Both the position numbers and the translations under genes were made by a program. From NCBI GenBank assembly GCA_022497155.1, contig MU385759.1, forward strand, positions 248,001 to 312,000: 64,000 nucleotides of DNA, read 5' to 3'. The notes beneath the pieces were generated by a model, which searched no databases, was not told the DNA's origin, and saw only the letters and a list, made by a program, of their open reading frames with translations. Positions within the stretch are counted from its first letter, which is position 1, and each line of letters begins with the position of its first letter. This document shows positions 1 through 10,215 of this stretch, one piece after another. The stretch is from Whalleya microplaca (taxonomy: Eukaryota > Ascomycota > Sordariomycetes > Xylariales > Xylariaceae).

Positions 1-96
1 GTTTGTGGGGAAGCTCCGCCAACGTTGTGGTATCTGGCAGGGGTGTCTTCAAGACTACTGTAGGATACAAACAGACACAAAACCCGATTATCGTAT

Positions 97-431
97 CTAG
101 AAAGTATTATAATTGGTCTTGCTGCTCCAGGGGTTCTGAGTTACCTTAAATGTGAAGTCGGGTATATGAGGCGTACGATTTGAATTACCCTTGATAGCTA
201 TAGCTTGTCCTATCTCTAGTAGGATCTTTGCTGGGTTTCCCAAAATGAAGTTGTGTTTCCCTCGGACAAGAAAATACCTTTGACATAGATGAGAATAAGA
301 AGCAGACACTTATTTATTTCTTGAAGAGAGTGATAGTCGCCTGTGCGGTATTGCTGAGTACCAGGGGCATTTGAAAGTTGGATACGTAGACAATAAGGGG
401 TATTGGGTAAGAGTGTGTACGAGGAGTTCAT
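97..431 (-). pseudogene. Possible small gene or gene remnant, unknown
   Basis: Two overlapping short minus-strand frames look coding in sequence. One starts at an ATG at 431 and runs through a stretch with ATP-free, polar residues ending in RTGDYHSLQEI. The other, ending at 97, contains ILLEIGQAIAIKG and ends NYNTF. They are in different frames, and I found no convincing GT-AG intron joining them; only very short (about 31 nt) or non-canonical splices fit. This suggests either a small gene I cannot splice or a degenerate fragment with a frameshift. No family is recognised. It lies downstream of the amidohydrolase and on the same strand. Confidence 0.22.
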
Positions 432-541
432 CGTAGATTCATAGATCAATTCGCAACTACCTATACTCAGCTTCTTGATACTTCATTATATACAGCAGCT
501 CAGAACTAAGACCTCTTCGTAAAATAAGTGGTATATATCAA

Positions 542-2066
542 CTATCCATAACTCCAACCGGCTTTTCTACTTGCATGAACCCCACTACGGTTTTGGATTC
601 CTCTAACAGCCTCTCGGGCTGCTTCTATGATGACCGCCTCATTGGCACACAAAAGATTGCCTTCCTGAACCAGCATATTCCCATTAACCATAACGTGACT
701 TACATCTCTACCCGTACAACTTCCCACAACTAAACTTACAGGATCCATCCCTCCACCACTCGCGACCGTCTCCGGATCCCACGGCGCGGCCCAGCTCCGC
801 CTGACATCCAAAACCACCAGATCAGCCTTCTTGCCAACCTCAAGACTACCCACCTCTGCCTCTAGCCCCAAAGCCCTCGCACCATTGATAGTCGCCATCT
901 CCAATGCCTCATGCGCACCAATTGATACCGCGTCCAGCGCAACGCCCTTATGTAGGATAGCTGCAAGATGCATCTCGCGGAGCATATCATACGAGTTATT
1001 ACACGGGGCACCATCCGTACCCAGCGCAACATTGACCCCCGCGGCCCGCATCCGCGACACGGGCGCGACCCCGGACGCGAGCTTCAAATTACTCGTGGGG
1101 TTATGCGCAACACTCGTCCGCGAGCTTGCCAGCAAGGGCAAATCCTCCTCCAGGTCCAAATGGCACATGTGCGCGAGCACGGTGCGTGGGCCAGCGAGTG
1201 CCGCGTCCGCGCAGAACTGCATCGGCGAGCGCCCGCCGTACACGGAGCGGTAGATGGGCAGGTCGGACGGCGCTTCCGCGCAGTGCATCGTCAGCCCGAT
1301 ACCGTGCGCGGCGCACGTCTTGCCGACCTCCGCGAAGGAGGATAGGGGCGCACCGCGCGGTGTCCCCAGCGCGGCCCATATGTGCAGGAGGCCGTCGCAG
1401 GACCCGTGATGTGTGCTGTGCGCGGCGAGCAGGGAGGCGATGCTCATGTGTGAGAGGTCTTTGTCTCGCGCGTCGGCGATGTTGAGCGCCGGGTTGGTTT
1501 CGGTGAATTTAACCAGCTTGCCCTAGTGTAATGGTAGACTGTCAGTCTACATAAAAGGAAGTTTATATGAATAGAGATTGCTAGGGTCATCTCACGAGAC
1601 AGGCTCGGATCCCCATCTCGGAGACCGCCCGAGCAACGTTGTCGATCCCGCTTCCGTGAGTTAGCATCGCCTCGAGGAAACAAGTCGTCCCGCTTAGTAG
1701 CATCTCAGCAATTGTGAGTCGCGCCGCAATGTAGCCATCTGATGAATCGCCTTCCCCTGAGTATGCGGCCTCCAGGGGCCATATGCGGTCACAGAGCCAT
1801 GAATGCAACGGAAGATCTTCGGCCAGGCCCCTTAAAAGGGATTGAGACAGATGTGCATGTGTATTGATGAGCCCTGGTATGATGATCCGTCCTGGTAATG
1901 AGAGTACTCTGGTATTCTCGGGGACATGCTCAGGGGCTTGGGAAGAAAGGTGGATAATCCGCGATTCCTTTACCAGCATACAACCATTGAGTATAACTCT
2001 CCGGGACGCATCGACCGTGATGATAGTCACATCCTTGAAAAGGGTGGTTTCAATGGGCACCGCCAT
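542..2066 (-). CDS. Amidohydrolase, SAH/8-oxoguanine deaminase-like (TrzN/MtaD type)
   Basis: This is a metal-dependent hydrolase of the amidohydrolase superfamily, probably a cytosolic deaminase or dechlorinase-like enzyme acting on purine or triazine-like rings. Exons are 2066-1596 and 1522-542, joined across a 73-bp intron (GTGAG...CACTAG, phase 0), giving 483 aa. Visible metal and catalytic residues are H70-x-H72 (NTHAH), H237 with E240 (TMHCAE), H275 (LAHMCH), H297 (VAHNPTSN) and D327 (GTDGAPCNNS). This full set is typical of the S-adenosylhomocysteine/5'-methylthioadenosine deaminase and cytosine deaminase-like subgroup. The start ATG at 2066 begins the usual N-terminal beta-sandwich. 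The 3' exon is visibly richer in G+C than the surrounding DNA. It is divergent from the 2OG oxygenase at 2753. The exact substrate cannot be read from the sequence. Confidence 0.88.
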
Positions 2067-2752
2067 TATGGTACTTTCTCTGTAGTTCAGTTGGCTCTGT
2101 TAGACAATACAGCGGAAAGCTACAGAAACTATGAGTAGAATACGTACTCTGGGCAGAGAGCTATAAAGGGGTGTACGACAGCGCCAAGACCTACATCCCG
2201 ACCTCCCTTAAATTTAGTCACTGCATGTGTCACATAATTAACTTCAAGCCCAATCACGGGCAGACATCTTGTGACAAGGCACCAACAAACTTTGTTGAGG
2301 CTGATGACTGGGGATGGAGGAGGGGATATATGAATGACGGTAGCCTCCGCGCATAGAGCAGGCGATAAGTCGGATAACATATCTCCGCAGAATACTACGA
2401 TAGCGATAGCTCGCGCAATACTTCTCCACTCCGGACTGGCCCGGCGCGAATCAAACAACTCCCTTCTCGAACGTCGCAAATAAGGAATAACTGGAATGAA
2501 GGAAGTGATGACCGTGCCAATGATTAGGGGACATCCGAAGGTAACTCTGATGGCAAATTCGTGAGTATTAATGAGCAATCTGGCTTACCCAGCTTGTGGA
2601 GCGTCGACGTGAGCTCAACTTCAAATAGACCACCAGTCCTCGCAACACGATCCTAGAGTTCTAATCCTACTTAAGCATCTAAAATCTTCGTTAAGGCTTC
2701 ATGGACAATACATTTTATAAATTCACCTGTATTTTTATTTGATTCATTCACA
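2067..2752. promoter_or_regulatory. Divergent intergenic region, amidohydrolase / 2OG oxygenase
   Basis: This is a 686-bp gap between two head-to-head genes and must hold both promoters. A 149-codon open frame lies on the minus strand at 2578-2129, but it lacks an ATG at its 5' end, has mixed low-complexity content and matches no family I recognise. I treat it as non-coding or a decayed fragment. No clear TATA box was found. Confidence 0.45.
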
Positions 2753-3832
2753 ATGGCGGAGACCAAGTACTCGGACCGGTCAATCCCCAAGATCTCCCTG
2801 CACGACTTCGAGTCGCGTATAGACGATATTACTGCCGAGCTCGTCGCAGCTGCAGAGACAGACGGCTTCTTCGCGCTTGTCAACCACGGAATCCTCGAGA
2901 AAGAGATCGAGACGCAGTTCGATGCCGCAGAGCGCTTCTTCTCGCTGCCCGACGAGATCAAGGCCACGGTGCCGTTCTCGCACCGCAACACGGGCTGGGA
3001 GAAGGGAGCGCAGATCCGCCCCAGCACCGGCAAGGCCGACCAGAAGGAAAGCTACCAGATGCAGTTCGGTCTGATGATGGAGGGCATGTGGCTGCCCGAG
3101 GACACGCTGCCCGGGTTCCGCGAGCAGAGTCTCCAGTTCATGTGGAAGGTCCAGAAGGTCTCTGAGAAACTCATGGTGTGCTTCGCGCGCGGCCTCGGCT
3201 TCCCGGATGATCACTTCGTCAAGGCGCATGATGTCTCGAGACCTAATGCGCAGACAGTGCTGAGGATGCTGCGTTATTTCGCCGTTGACTCGGCGGTGCC
3301 CACGCCAGAGGGCTACTATCGTGCTGGCGCTCACGCTGATTGGGACTTCGTTACGTTGCTATTCCAGCGTCCCGGCCAGAGCGGACTGGAGATCTGTCCT
3401 GGTCGCGAGGCATTCACCGAATTTGGCCTTGGCGATACATGGACGAAGGTCGAACCTGCTGCTGGGGAGATCGTTTGCAATATGTAATATCACCTCAAGG
3501 TCTCCTTGTTATGCTGATCATACTAACAAGAGGATAGCGGTGATCTGCTGATGAGCTGGAGCGACGATCGATTCAAGTCGACGTTTCACCGCGTGAAGAC
3601 TCCCACCGATCCCGAGGTCGACTACTACGGCACGCGATATAGCATGGCTTACTTTAATCAACCAAGCACCGACTGCCAGATCCAGGGGCCATTGAAGAAG
3701 TATCCGGTGGTTACTGGGTCGCAGTTTACCGAGGCTGCCATGAAGCGCAACTTTGCTGCCTTAGAGAAGACGAAGGCGATGAATAGTAAGCTAGAGAAAA
3801 TCAACGGAGGGCTGGTTGCGGCCACATCGTAG
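2753..3832 (+). CDS. 2-oxoglutarate/Fe(II)-dependent oxygenase, isopenicillin N synthase-like
   Basis: This is a non-haem iron dioxygenase of the IPNS/flavonol synthase-like family, expected to be cytosolic and to oxidise a small molecule with 2-oxoglutarate and O2. Exons are 2753-3483 and 3538-3832, with a 54-bp intron (GTAATA...GGATAG, branch ACTAAC near 3521), giving 341 aa. The N-terminal DIOX_N part carries the typical DGFFALVNHGI stretch. The iron facial triad is H194-x-D196 (GAHADWD) and H261 (FHRV), and 2-oxoglutarate binding is R277-x-S279 (RYS). The splice restores the family motif VCNIGDLLMSWS. All catalytic residues are present, so it should be active. The divergent amidohydrolase suggests a possible shared catabolic or secondary-metabolic role, but that is inference. 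Confidence 0.93.
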
Positions 3833-6800
3833 CATTTATCGCTGGATCTGGGCCTGGTGGTTCTCATTAGATTATCGTGCTGTGTAAGATAAATAAATGA
3901 TATTTGAAAGCTTGATTAAATTTGGATATCACTGTATGACATTGTCATCAACGACCACCTGCTCACCATAAGCTCTGGACAGTTAAATTGGAGATATTTC
4001 GGTTTCTTTTTCTAACAATCATTTTGTATAAGCTAGGTACGTCCAAGTACAATTTCGTTTGACTCATCATGGCCAATTCTCCTCATCTCTTGGGCGTGAG
4101 GAGGCAAATTAGCCATAGCAAGTACGCCTGTTGGTTATACAGATGCCGAGTGGAAAGCGTATAACTCTCATACTTACTTTCGATGGCCAATGATCCTAAG
4201 TTGAGTGAATACCTCACTCGATAACTCTACAATTTCAGGCTTATTGATAGCAGGACATAAGATATGTCTGCAATATGTCTGTTAGGGAGATACACCCAAT
4301 TAGGTAGGCAGAGTGTGAGGCTAATTATTTCTATTGCAATCTAGGTACTATCTAGATAAAGTTTCTACTGGCCATTTTCAGATAAACGAGGTTGTTCTTT
4401 GGGGCTTGTACTATCACATTGTACAGAAAGTTCCGGGGATTACTACATCACGCTTCTCAATTGCCAGGTGTCTTGCTAGTTCTGGTGGTTGACCGTCTTC
4501 AAAATTAGACCCGCTGCCTATATCTCTTGTGGGAATGGACACCATCGAATTGATAGCACCACGCGCGTCCCATTATTTTGAAAGCTGTCAAAAGCCATGA
4601 TTGTACCGTTTTATTTCACATACGACCACAGGACCTAGAAAACTCGGCATCCCGTCCGCTCTGCCACTGGATAAACTGGGTACTGCTAGACTAGTAGTTG
4701 GGTCGGTGACGACCAGCGAATTCCTGGTGTTGTATGTTTTCTTTTTTCTTCTTTCTCCTTTTTCTTCATCTAATATATGAACATTTCTCTTCACATATTT
4801 GTTTCAAGTATCAGAACAATTTCGCGTTTGCTAGTTTTGGTTACCATACATGTGTATGCCTACAGAACTCGGCCACACGATTTTGTGTTAGGGCCCACTC
4901 GAGATCATATGTGTAGCATATACTCACCCAGCTGAAAGTAAGTCAGTCATAGTTATCATGTATACTAGCCTTTAGGGCCCAAGGAATCATTTTGTCTTAC
5001 TGTAGGTGCGCTGAGTAAATCTCACAGGATGAACAAATAGTTAGAACGACAATGAAAACCAAACTAGAGGATTACAAGAAATCGTTTACACACCTCAATT
5101 ATAGCTTATTGTCGGTAATTTGACAACATGAATAATGGTATAGTTACGATATCTAGTGCATGTTCTTCAGGCAGCTGTTCACTTAAAAAAAGTATGATGG
5201 CCATTGATGACATAGTAACGATGTTAGCTGAAATCTTTGCTGTTGAATACTTAATTATTAAAATACTATTGATATTATTTATGCTCCGTACTAAGTTACC
5301 TATCGTCAGCAATTACAGCTAGCTAAAACTGTAAAGAGCTACGTGCAGTTCATTCCGTGATGACAGACACGAATTGCCAGTCTCATCTCTTTGTATTCAC
5401 AATACGCCTACTGTAAATTAAGCTTCATTCTCTTATACGGACGAACTGTTAGGCAAGTTATATCTAATACCATTATATGCTCGAAGTTGCAACAGCTTAC
5501 AAAGCTGCACACAAACAATTCAAACTTACGTCAACTACCAGTTCAATGATATATTCCAAATCAGAGCTTGCGACTTGTACAACCTATAGTATTTGATTTA
5601 AGTCTAGTATTACACGCCATTCATAATGCACATTGCGGCGATATGAGGCATAAGTGCTGTGCACAGTTACAGTGTCATTGTGATATTTATATATTGTGAT
5701 GAATCTTAATGTCTAGTAGTTGTACCTGTTAATTAAGCCAGTACAACTCATCGCCGCTTGCTCCTTCTATGAGCCCTGCTAAGGCCAAATCAAGGGAGCT
5801 CCTTCTGCTATTATCCATTGTTTTCACCGGTCCCAGGGAGGTTCTTCACAGGCCTTAGGTGTATTTACTCCAACTTCGTAGGTATTTCAATTTCTAAGAG
5901 CAATCATTATTTCGGCGCTGACAGAAACTTAAGCAAATTCATCACATGTATCGATTATTGCCTCATTCCAGCTAATCGCACTACCTGCAAGGACCAAATG
6001 CCTTCATGTATATGCTTCGTGATGTTGGACTTCTCTCCCACTCGGAATGCACCGACAGATTCAACTGCCTATTCAACCCATTCCAAGACCTCTTTCATAC
6101 GGTCCCCAATACTCTTCGATTCAGATATGCAGCTATCAGACTCCACCGTCTACTAGGCTCGGACAACCCCCATGAGATCTGCAGGCTACTCTTCACACCA
6201 CCCGTAGACTATCTTTGGAGAGCTCATGTCTCTATGCAAACTTTCGATTCCGAACGTATTCCTGATATAGTTCTCACTAGACAATACTTTGATGGACTGC
6301 GGCGTGGATACAGCGTCATAATGGTCCCCGGTCATCTGGAGGCATAGCTTGGCTCCGCATCGTACCTACTTATGAACGCCATCTTATCAACTAGGCTAGG
6401 TCGCGGCGGATCGTTTACTGAAGGGCAACTCTTCGCGATTGGGTTCTATGCTGTCTTCACGAGGTGGCAATTATAGGCACTAGCACCACTAGTAAGAGCG
6501 TTCATGTCCTCAACTTTTACATAATCGTATAATATTCGAGATAACTGACACCTTCGCGACAGATAAATCCAGAACGTGTACGTCATGCTAGCCCAACTCT
6601 CGGAAGAAAGCATTGGCAGATGTCTGTTTACATTTCCGGCGCCTCGCGTGTCTAATACATCGTTTCCGGTCTCAAAAACACGCACACACATATATATATG
6701 CTGGCATGAACAGACGAAGATCAATTTCGATAGGTTGGCCACTGGCAATTACAGCGGGACTCATCGCAAACTTAGCCCGCAATTTGCTGGTTTACTTCGG

Positions 6801-7746
6801 GATGTTCCTAGCTCGAGACATCAAGACAGGAGACCGACAAGCGAATGGACACTTTCAATGAGCCCTTGGATCGCCTTCACTCTTCCCTGGATGACTATAG
6901 AGTTATAGAAAAGGAAATAATGGAATAGGGCATGGATAAAGTTATTGTTTGGCCAGAGTGAGCTGACTCAAGGGTCCCTCACATCAATCTCGATGCTATA
7001 AAATATTTTTCCTGAAAGCGAGGTCTCAGTTGTTACACAAGGGCCTAACACAGCAATGGATTAATGTACTGGGATGAGCTTGTATTCATTCCTCTGGACA
7101 TCAAGGTATCCCAAGCACTCAATATTTGGCGTATGGAAGACCAGTGGAGTGCAGGAAGAGTCTTGCGAGGGGGCATTGTGTAACAAAGCGAGAAGGCGAT
7201 ATTCGTCATAGGAATTCATCATTTTTTTTCTTTCTCTTCCGTGTTTCCAAAGCGGATTTACTTCCTACTCTCATATAGGCCTTAATAGACTTAAAGCCTC
7301 ACTAGAGCCCTGTAGTAGCCTTCTGATAAGATCTATCCAGATCTAGTAGAAATCTGTCAACAAGTGTTAAGTCTATTAGGTGCTTCGAAGCTTCTAGATA
7401 TTAACAGTCAACCGAGGAACAAATGATTTCGATGTTATATTTATCATTGACTCGACTAGATATTCAGTTGTAAATCCTGTAACCTATCAGAAACATGATG
7501 TACCTATGTGAGCAGTGAGCACCTGTGTGACCCTAGTCCGGAAGACCCACATTTAACGTTAAGATAATTGGCAAGCTGATCGGCTGGCGGACAATTAACT
7601 GCATCATCACTTGTTTATCTGCGATTCATTGAATCTCGTTTGATATTAAACTGAAGAGTGTTTTCTTTCGCACTTCCTCGCATTCGTCCGCATCGTTCTT
7701 GCGCCCTAGGAACCTCGCGCTCATTACCTAGGACGGGAGCATCATC
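3833..7746. other. AT-rich gene-poor stretch
   Basis: This is about 3.9 kb without a gene I can support. It is visibly AT-rich, with frequent stops in all frames. A 113-codon frame at 6006-6347 (+) is the only one of note; it has no recognisable family and is preceded by an in-frame stop at 5973-5975. A 12-bp inverted repeat lies at 7283-7294 and 7367-7378. The composition suggests decayed repeats, but no identifiable transposon domain remains. Confidence 0.5.
7283..7378. repeat. Short inverted repeat in AT-rich DNA
   Basis: TAATAGACTTAA at 7283-7294 recurs inverted at 7367-7378, with imperfect similarity continuing outward for a few bases (CCT/CCTT). The spacing is 72 bp. It could be the remnant of a very small inverted-repeat element or a chance hairpin. 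No target duplication was found. Confidence 0.4.
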
Positions 7747-8436
7747 ATGGCTTCGGACTCACAAGAGCTTGAACCCCAAGCATCATTGACCGAATTCCAT
7801 TTGTTCCCTTTGCTTCCAGCAGAGCTGCGCATACAGATATGGAAGGAATCTTTCTATCCCCGTGTTCTGGAATTACACCGTTGGTTCCAGGTCCAACCAT
7901 ATTGGTCGTCCAACTCCAGCAATCCTGTCGCGTTGTCCGTCTGCTCCGAGTCTCGTGCTTTAGCACGGGAGCACTATTCGGTCCTCCTACCCGTGCTAGG
8001 GCCGGATGACCGGGACCGCATTCTCTATCTCAACCCGGATTCGGATATTCCGGCCATTCTGGGCTTCCACAGTATCATGCAGCTGAGAGAGTTCTTCAGA
8101 ATCGTCTGGAATCTGGACCCGTATAGTCGGGGGCTGCGGCGCGTCGGGCTGGGCTTCGACTGCTGGGTCCATGACTACGGAGATGAGACTTTGGGGGATG
8201 AATTGTGGTTTAATGGGCTGGAACAGTTCATACTACTCATGTACGCTGAGTCGAAGCCGCCGGCGAACTTTAAAAACGGCGAGTGCATGGTTGAGGACTG
8301 CCAAGGGATGAACATATTCACCCGATATATGGCTTCTCATAAACTGAGACCTAAGCGCGGTAAAGAGTGGATGGCTGTTGCTCGCGCGCCGATGCGTATC
8401 GTGAATCTGATCTTTAATGCTCGGCCATCGCTATAA
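7747..8436 (+). CDS. 2EXR domain protein
   Basis: This is an intronless 229-aa protein of unknown biochemical role. Near residues 17-30 it carries the fungal 2EXR signature: a FHLFPLLPAELRIQIW stretch followed by PRVLEL. Then comes the usual region with a Cys/Ser 'SVCSESRALAREHY' motif, which in this family often marks the boundary of the conserved N-terminal domain. 2EXR proteins are expanded in Pezizomycotina and poorly characterised. The ATG at 7747 fits the domain start. Its 3' end converges on the Zn2Cys6 regulator with only about 120 bp between stop codons. There is no signal peptide or membrane segment. Confidence 0.82.
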   Translation: MASDSQELEPQASLTEFHLFPLLPAELRIQIWKESFYPRVLELHRWFQVQPYWSSNSSNPVALSVCSESRALAREHYSVLLPVLGPDDRDRILYLNPDSDIPAILGFHSIMQLREFFRIVWNLDPYSRGLRRVGLGFDCWVHDYGDETLGDELWFNGLEQFILLMYAESKPPANFKNGECMVEDCQGMNIFTRYMASHKLRPKRGKEWMAVARAPMRIVNLIFNARPSL

Positions 8437-8559
8437 GCTGGTGTTCTTTCTAGGTGTTTCTTTTAGAAACTGGTCGTGTATTCTAGCTGGCAGTTGACCC
8501 AGCAGACGATGCGCTGTTGAAATGGCTGTCTTTCAATCGATGCTACAAATCTTACTTTA

Positions 8560-10215
8560 TTAAAAGCCTATCGGTACACGTACTGTAGGCATATCTCCAG
8601 ATTCGGTTGGAACCGAGGTCACACAGACGAACGCTGCCATCATTTGGCGATGTTCAAAGTCCCAATCTGACCCCACAAAATAGTATCTTGAAGAGGGAGG
8701 GATGAAGCCAGTGCTGTCTCTTCCTCGATGTTCTAATTCGACAAGAACACGAAGCGCCTTGACCAACCCTCGGTTATTCCAGAACGCCTGTTGGTACGTC
8801 ATCTCGCTGAACAATCTCAAGGCTCGTTGTCGCATCTTCTGGTCCCGGCACTTCGTGATGAGACACGACATTATAGGGAAAAGATCGACATCGAGCGAGC
8901 ATTTCATGTGAGCGGGTGGCCTGTCGGGGATGAATTTCTCACAGCAACGCAAGATCTCCTGAAAGGTGTCGTTGTGCAAATCGTACGAAACGTCAGACCG
9001 GTCAAGAAAACAAACCAGAAAGACTTTGGATATCAATGCGAAGGCCCTCATCTTGGTCAACAGAAAACTCATGCGGCTTGAGTCGTCCTCTCTATCCAAC
9101 CACCTGTTCAGCACGGGCATCCATTGCTCAAGCTGGGAGAGATACTTCAGTCTTTGCATCTCCACGGCAGGCATGAGCTCTGGGCTAATGACGATGCCAC
9201 AGCGTACGCTCAACATGAAGAGGCCAAGACCCTGTTGGAATCTATTCCAATAGGTATGCAAAGTCTTCGAGGTAGAATCTTGCTCCGGTAATCTGAAATA
9301 AGTATTCGGCGTCACGGTCGAGTAGATGTCCTTCTGCCCCTGGAAGAAGGGGCATAACCCCCACGCGATACCCAGCTTTTGAAACCCGAGCTTGACATCC
9401 AAGAGATCATCGTCCATATGCACGGTAGGGCGGCCGTCTGGACCTTTCACCCTCGTAACGTCCTCCAATAAAAGGATAGCGCTAGCCACGGTCTGGTCAG
9501 CTACGGAAATGTTACCCTGCATTAGCTCGATGGCGGCGAAGAAGAAAGATGCGGCTATACTAGATTGGGTGGTAGCCGTGGTCATGCCGCTATCCAACAT
9601 CTTGCGCAGCATTGCGAGAGCCTTCATATAATGGTTAAGGGCCGCTTTCCTGTGTATTGGTGTCAGCGGGCCCGAGGGCAGATCGGCCGGCTGTTCAACC
9701 ACATGCAGTAGGGCTGACATGGCCAGGGCTGCATGTCGCACGCACTCATCGTGCATTATGATTCGTATAGCCTCCCGCCAATAGTGTGCGCCGCACCACA
9801 TGCCGACATCACCTACGATTTGCGAGCGAAACCTTTCGAAATATGGAATGTCGGCCTGGTCAAAATAATGGGGCGCTAAGGATGGGCGATATATATGGAT
9901 GGGGAACTTCCCGCCAACCTGGGCCAGTGACCGCCGCAATGGTTTCGGTTGCAAAGCTGCAGGCCTTGATGTTGCCTTAACAGGTGGTGGTACAATAATG
10001 ACTTTGTCGTGCTTGGCGCTTGGATCCTCATAACCGGCGCATTGGTATCCTGATTTCTCACATCGACTGCAGAGCGGCTTCCCTTCATCACACTTCACCC
10101 GCCTGTTTTTGCATGTGATGCAACCGGTCCGCACTTTCGCATGATAGGCTCTTCGTTTTGCTGGGGATTCCTCCCTCTCAAGAAGTTCCCAGCAATGTCC
10201 CGGTACCATTGTCAT
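8560..10215 (-). CDS. Zn2Cys6 fungal transcription factor
   Basis: This is a nuclear DNA-binding regulator encoded by a single 551-aa open frame. The binuclear zinc cluster is complete: C32, C35, C42, C49, C52 and C59, spaced CX2CX6CX6CX2CX6C, followed by GYED. A basic region (KRRAYHAKVRTG) precedes it. The remaining ~450 residues are the helical middle-homology type region common in these factors (fungal_trans_2-like), including an ALNHYMKALAMLRK helix. Two ATGs, at 10215 and 10209, are possible starts. The target genes are unknown. Its nearest neighbours are the 2EXR gene and a 2.9-kb gap, so there is no obvious co-regulated cluster beside it. Confidence 0.93.
   Translation of the reverse strand: MTMVPGHCWELLEREESPAKRRAYHAKVRTGCITCKNRRVKCDEGKPLCSRCEKSGYQCAGYEDPSAKHDKVIIVPPPVKATSRPAALQPKPLRRSLAQVGGKFPIHIYRPSLAPHYFDQADIPYFERFRSQIVGDVGMWCGAHYWREAIRIIMHDECVRHAALAMSALLHVVEQPADLPSGPLTPIHRKAALNHYMKALAMLRKMLDSGMTTATTQSSIAASFFFAAIELMQGNISVADQTVASAILLLEDVTRVKGPDGRPTVHMDDDLLDVKLGFQKLGIAWGLCPFFQGQKDIYSTVTPNTYFRLPEQDSTSKTLHTYWNRFQQGLGLFMLSVRCGIVISPELMPAVEMQRLKYLSQLEQWMPVLNRWLDREDDSSRMSFLLTKMRAFALISKVFLVCFLDRSDVSYDLHNDTFQEILRCCEKFIPDRPPAHMKCSLDVDLFPIMSCLITKCRDQKMRQRALRLFSEMTYQQAFWNNRGLVKALRVLVELEHRGRDSTGFIPPSSRYYFVGSDWDFEHRQMMAAFVCVTSVPTESGDMPTVRVPIGF

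Noticed and set aside
2129..2578. 149-codon minus frame in the amidohydrolase/oxygenase gap
   Set aside because: No ATG at its 5' end, no recognisable domain, and it occupies the region that must hold both promoters.
2780..3334. 184-codon frame antisense to the 2OG oxygenase
   Set aside because: Shadow of a conserved coding exon; its sequence is Leu/Glu/Arg-biased as expected for a mirrored frame.
542..3832. Possible secondary-metabolite gene cluster at the left end
   Set aside because: No polyketide synthase, peptide synthetase, terpene cyclase or P450 is seen in the window; two tailoring-like enzymes alone do not define a cluster.
5106..5322. Overlapping short frames on both strands suggesting a palindromic element
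   Set aside because: The two strands are not inverted copies when compared; the ends resemble each other only weakly.
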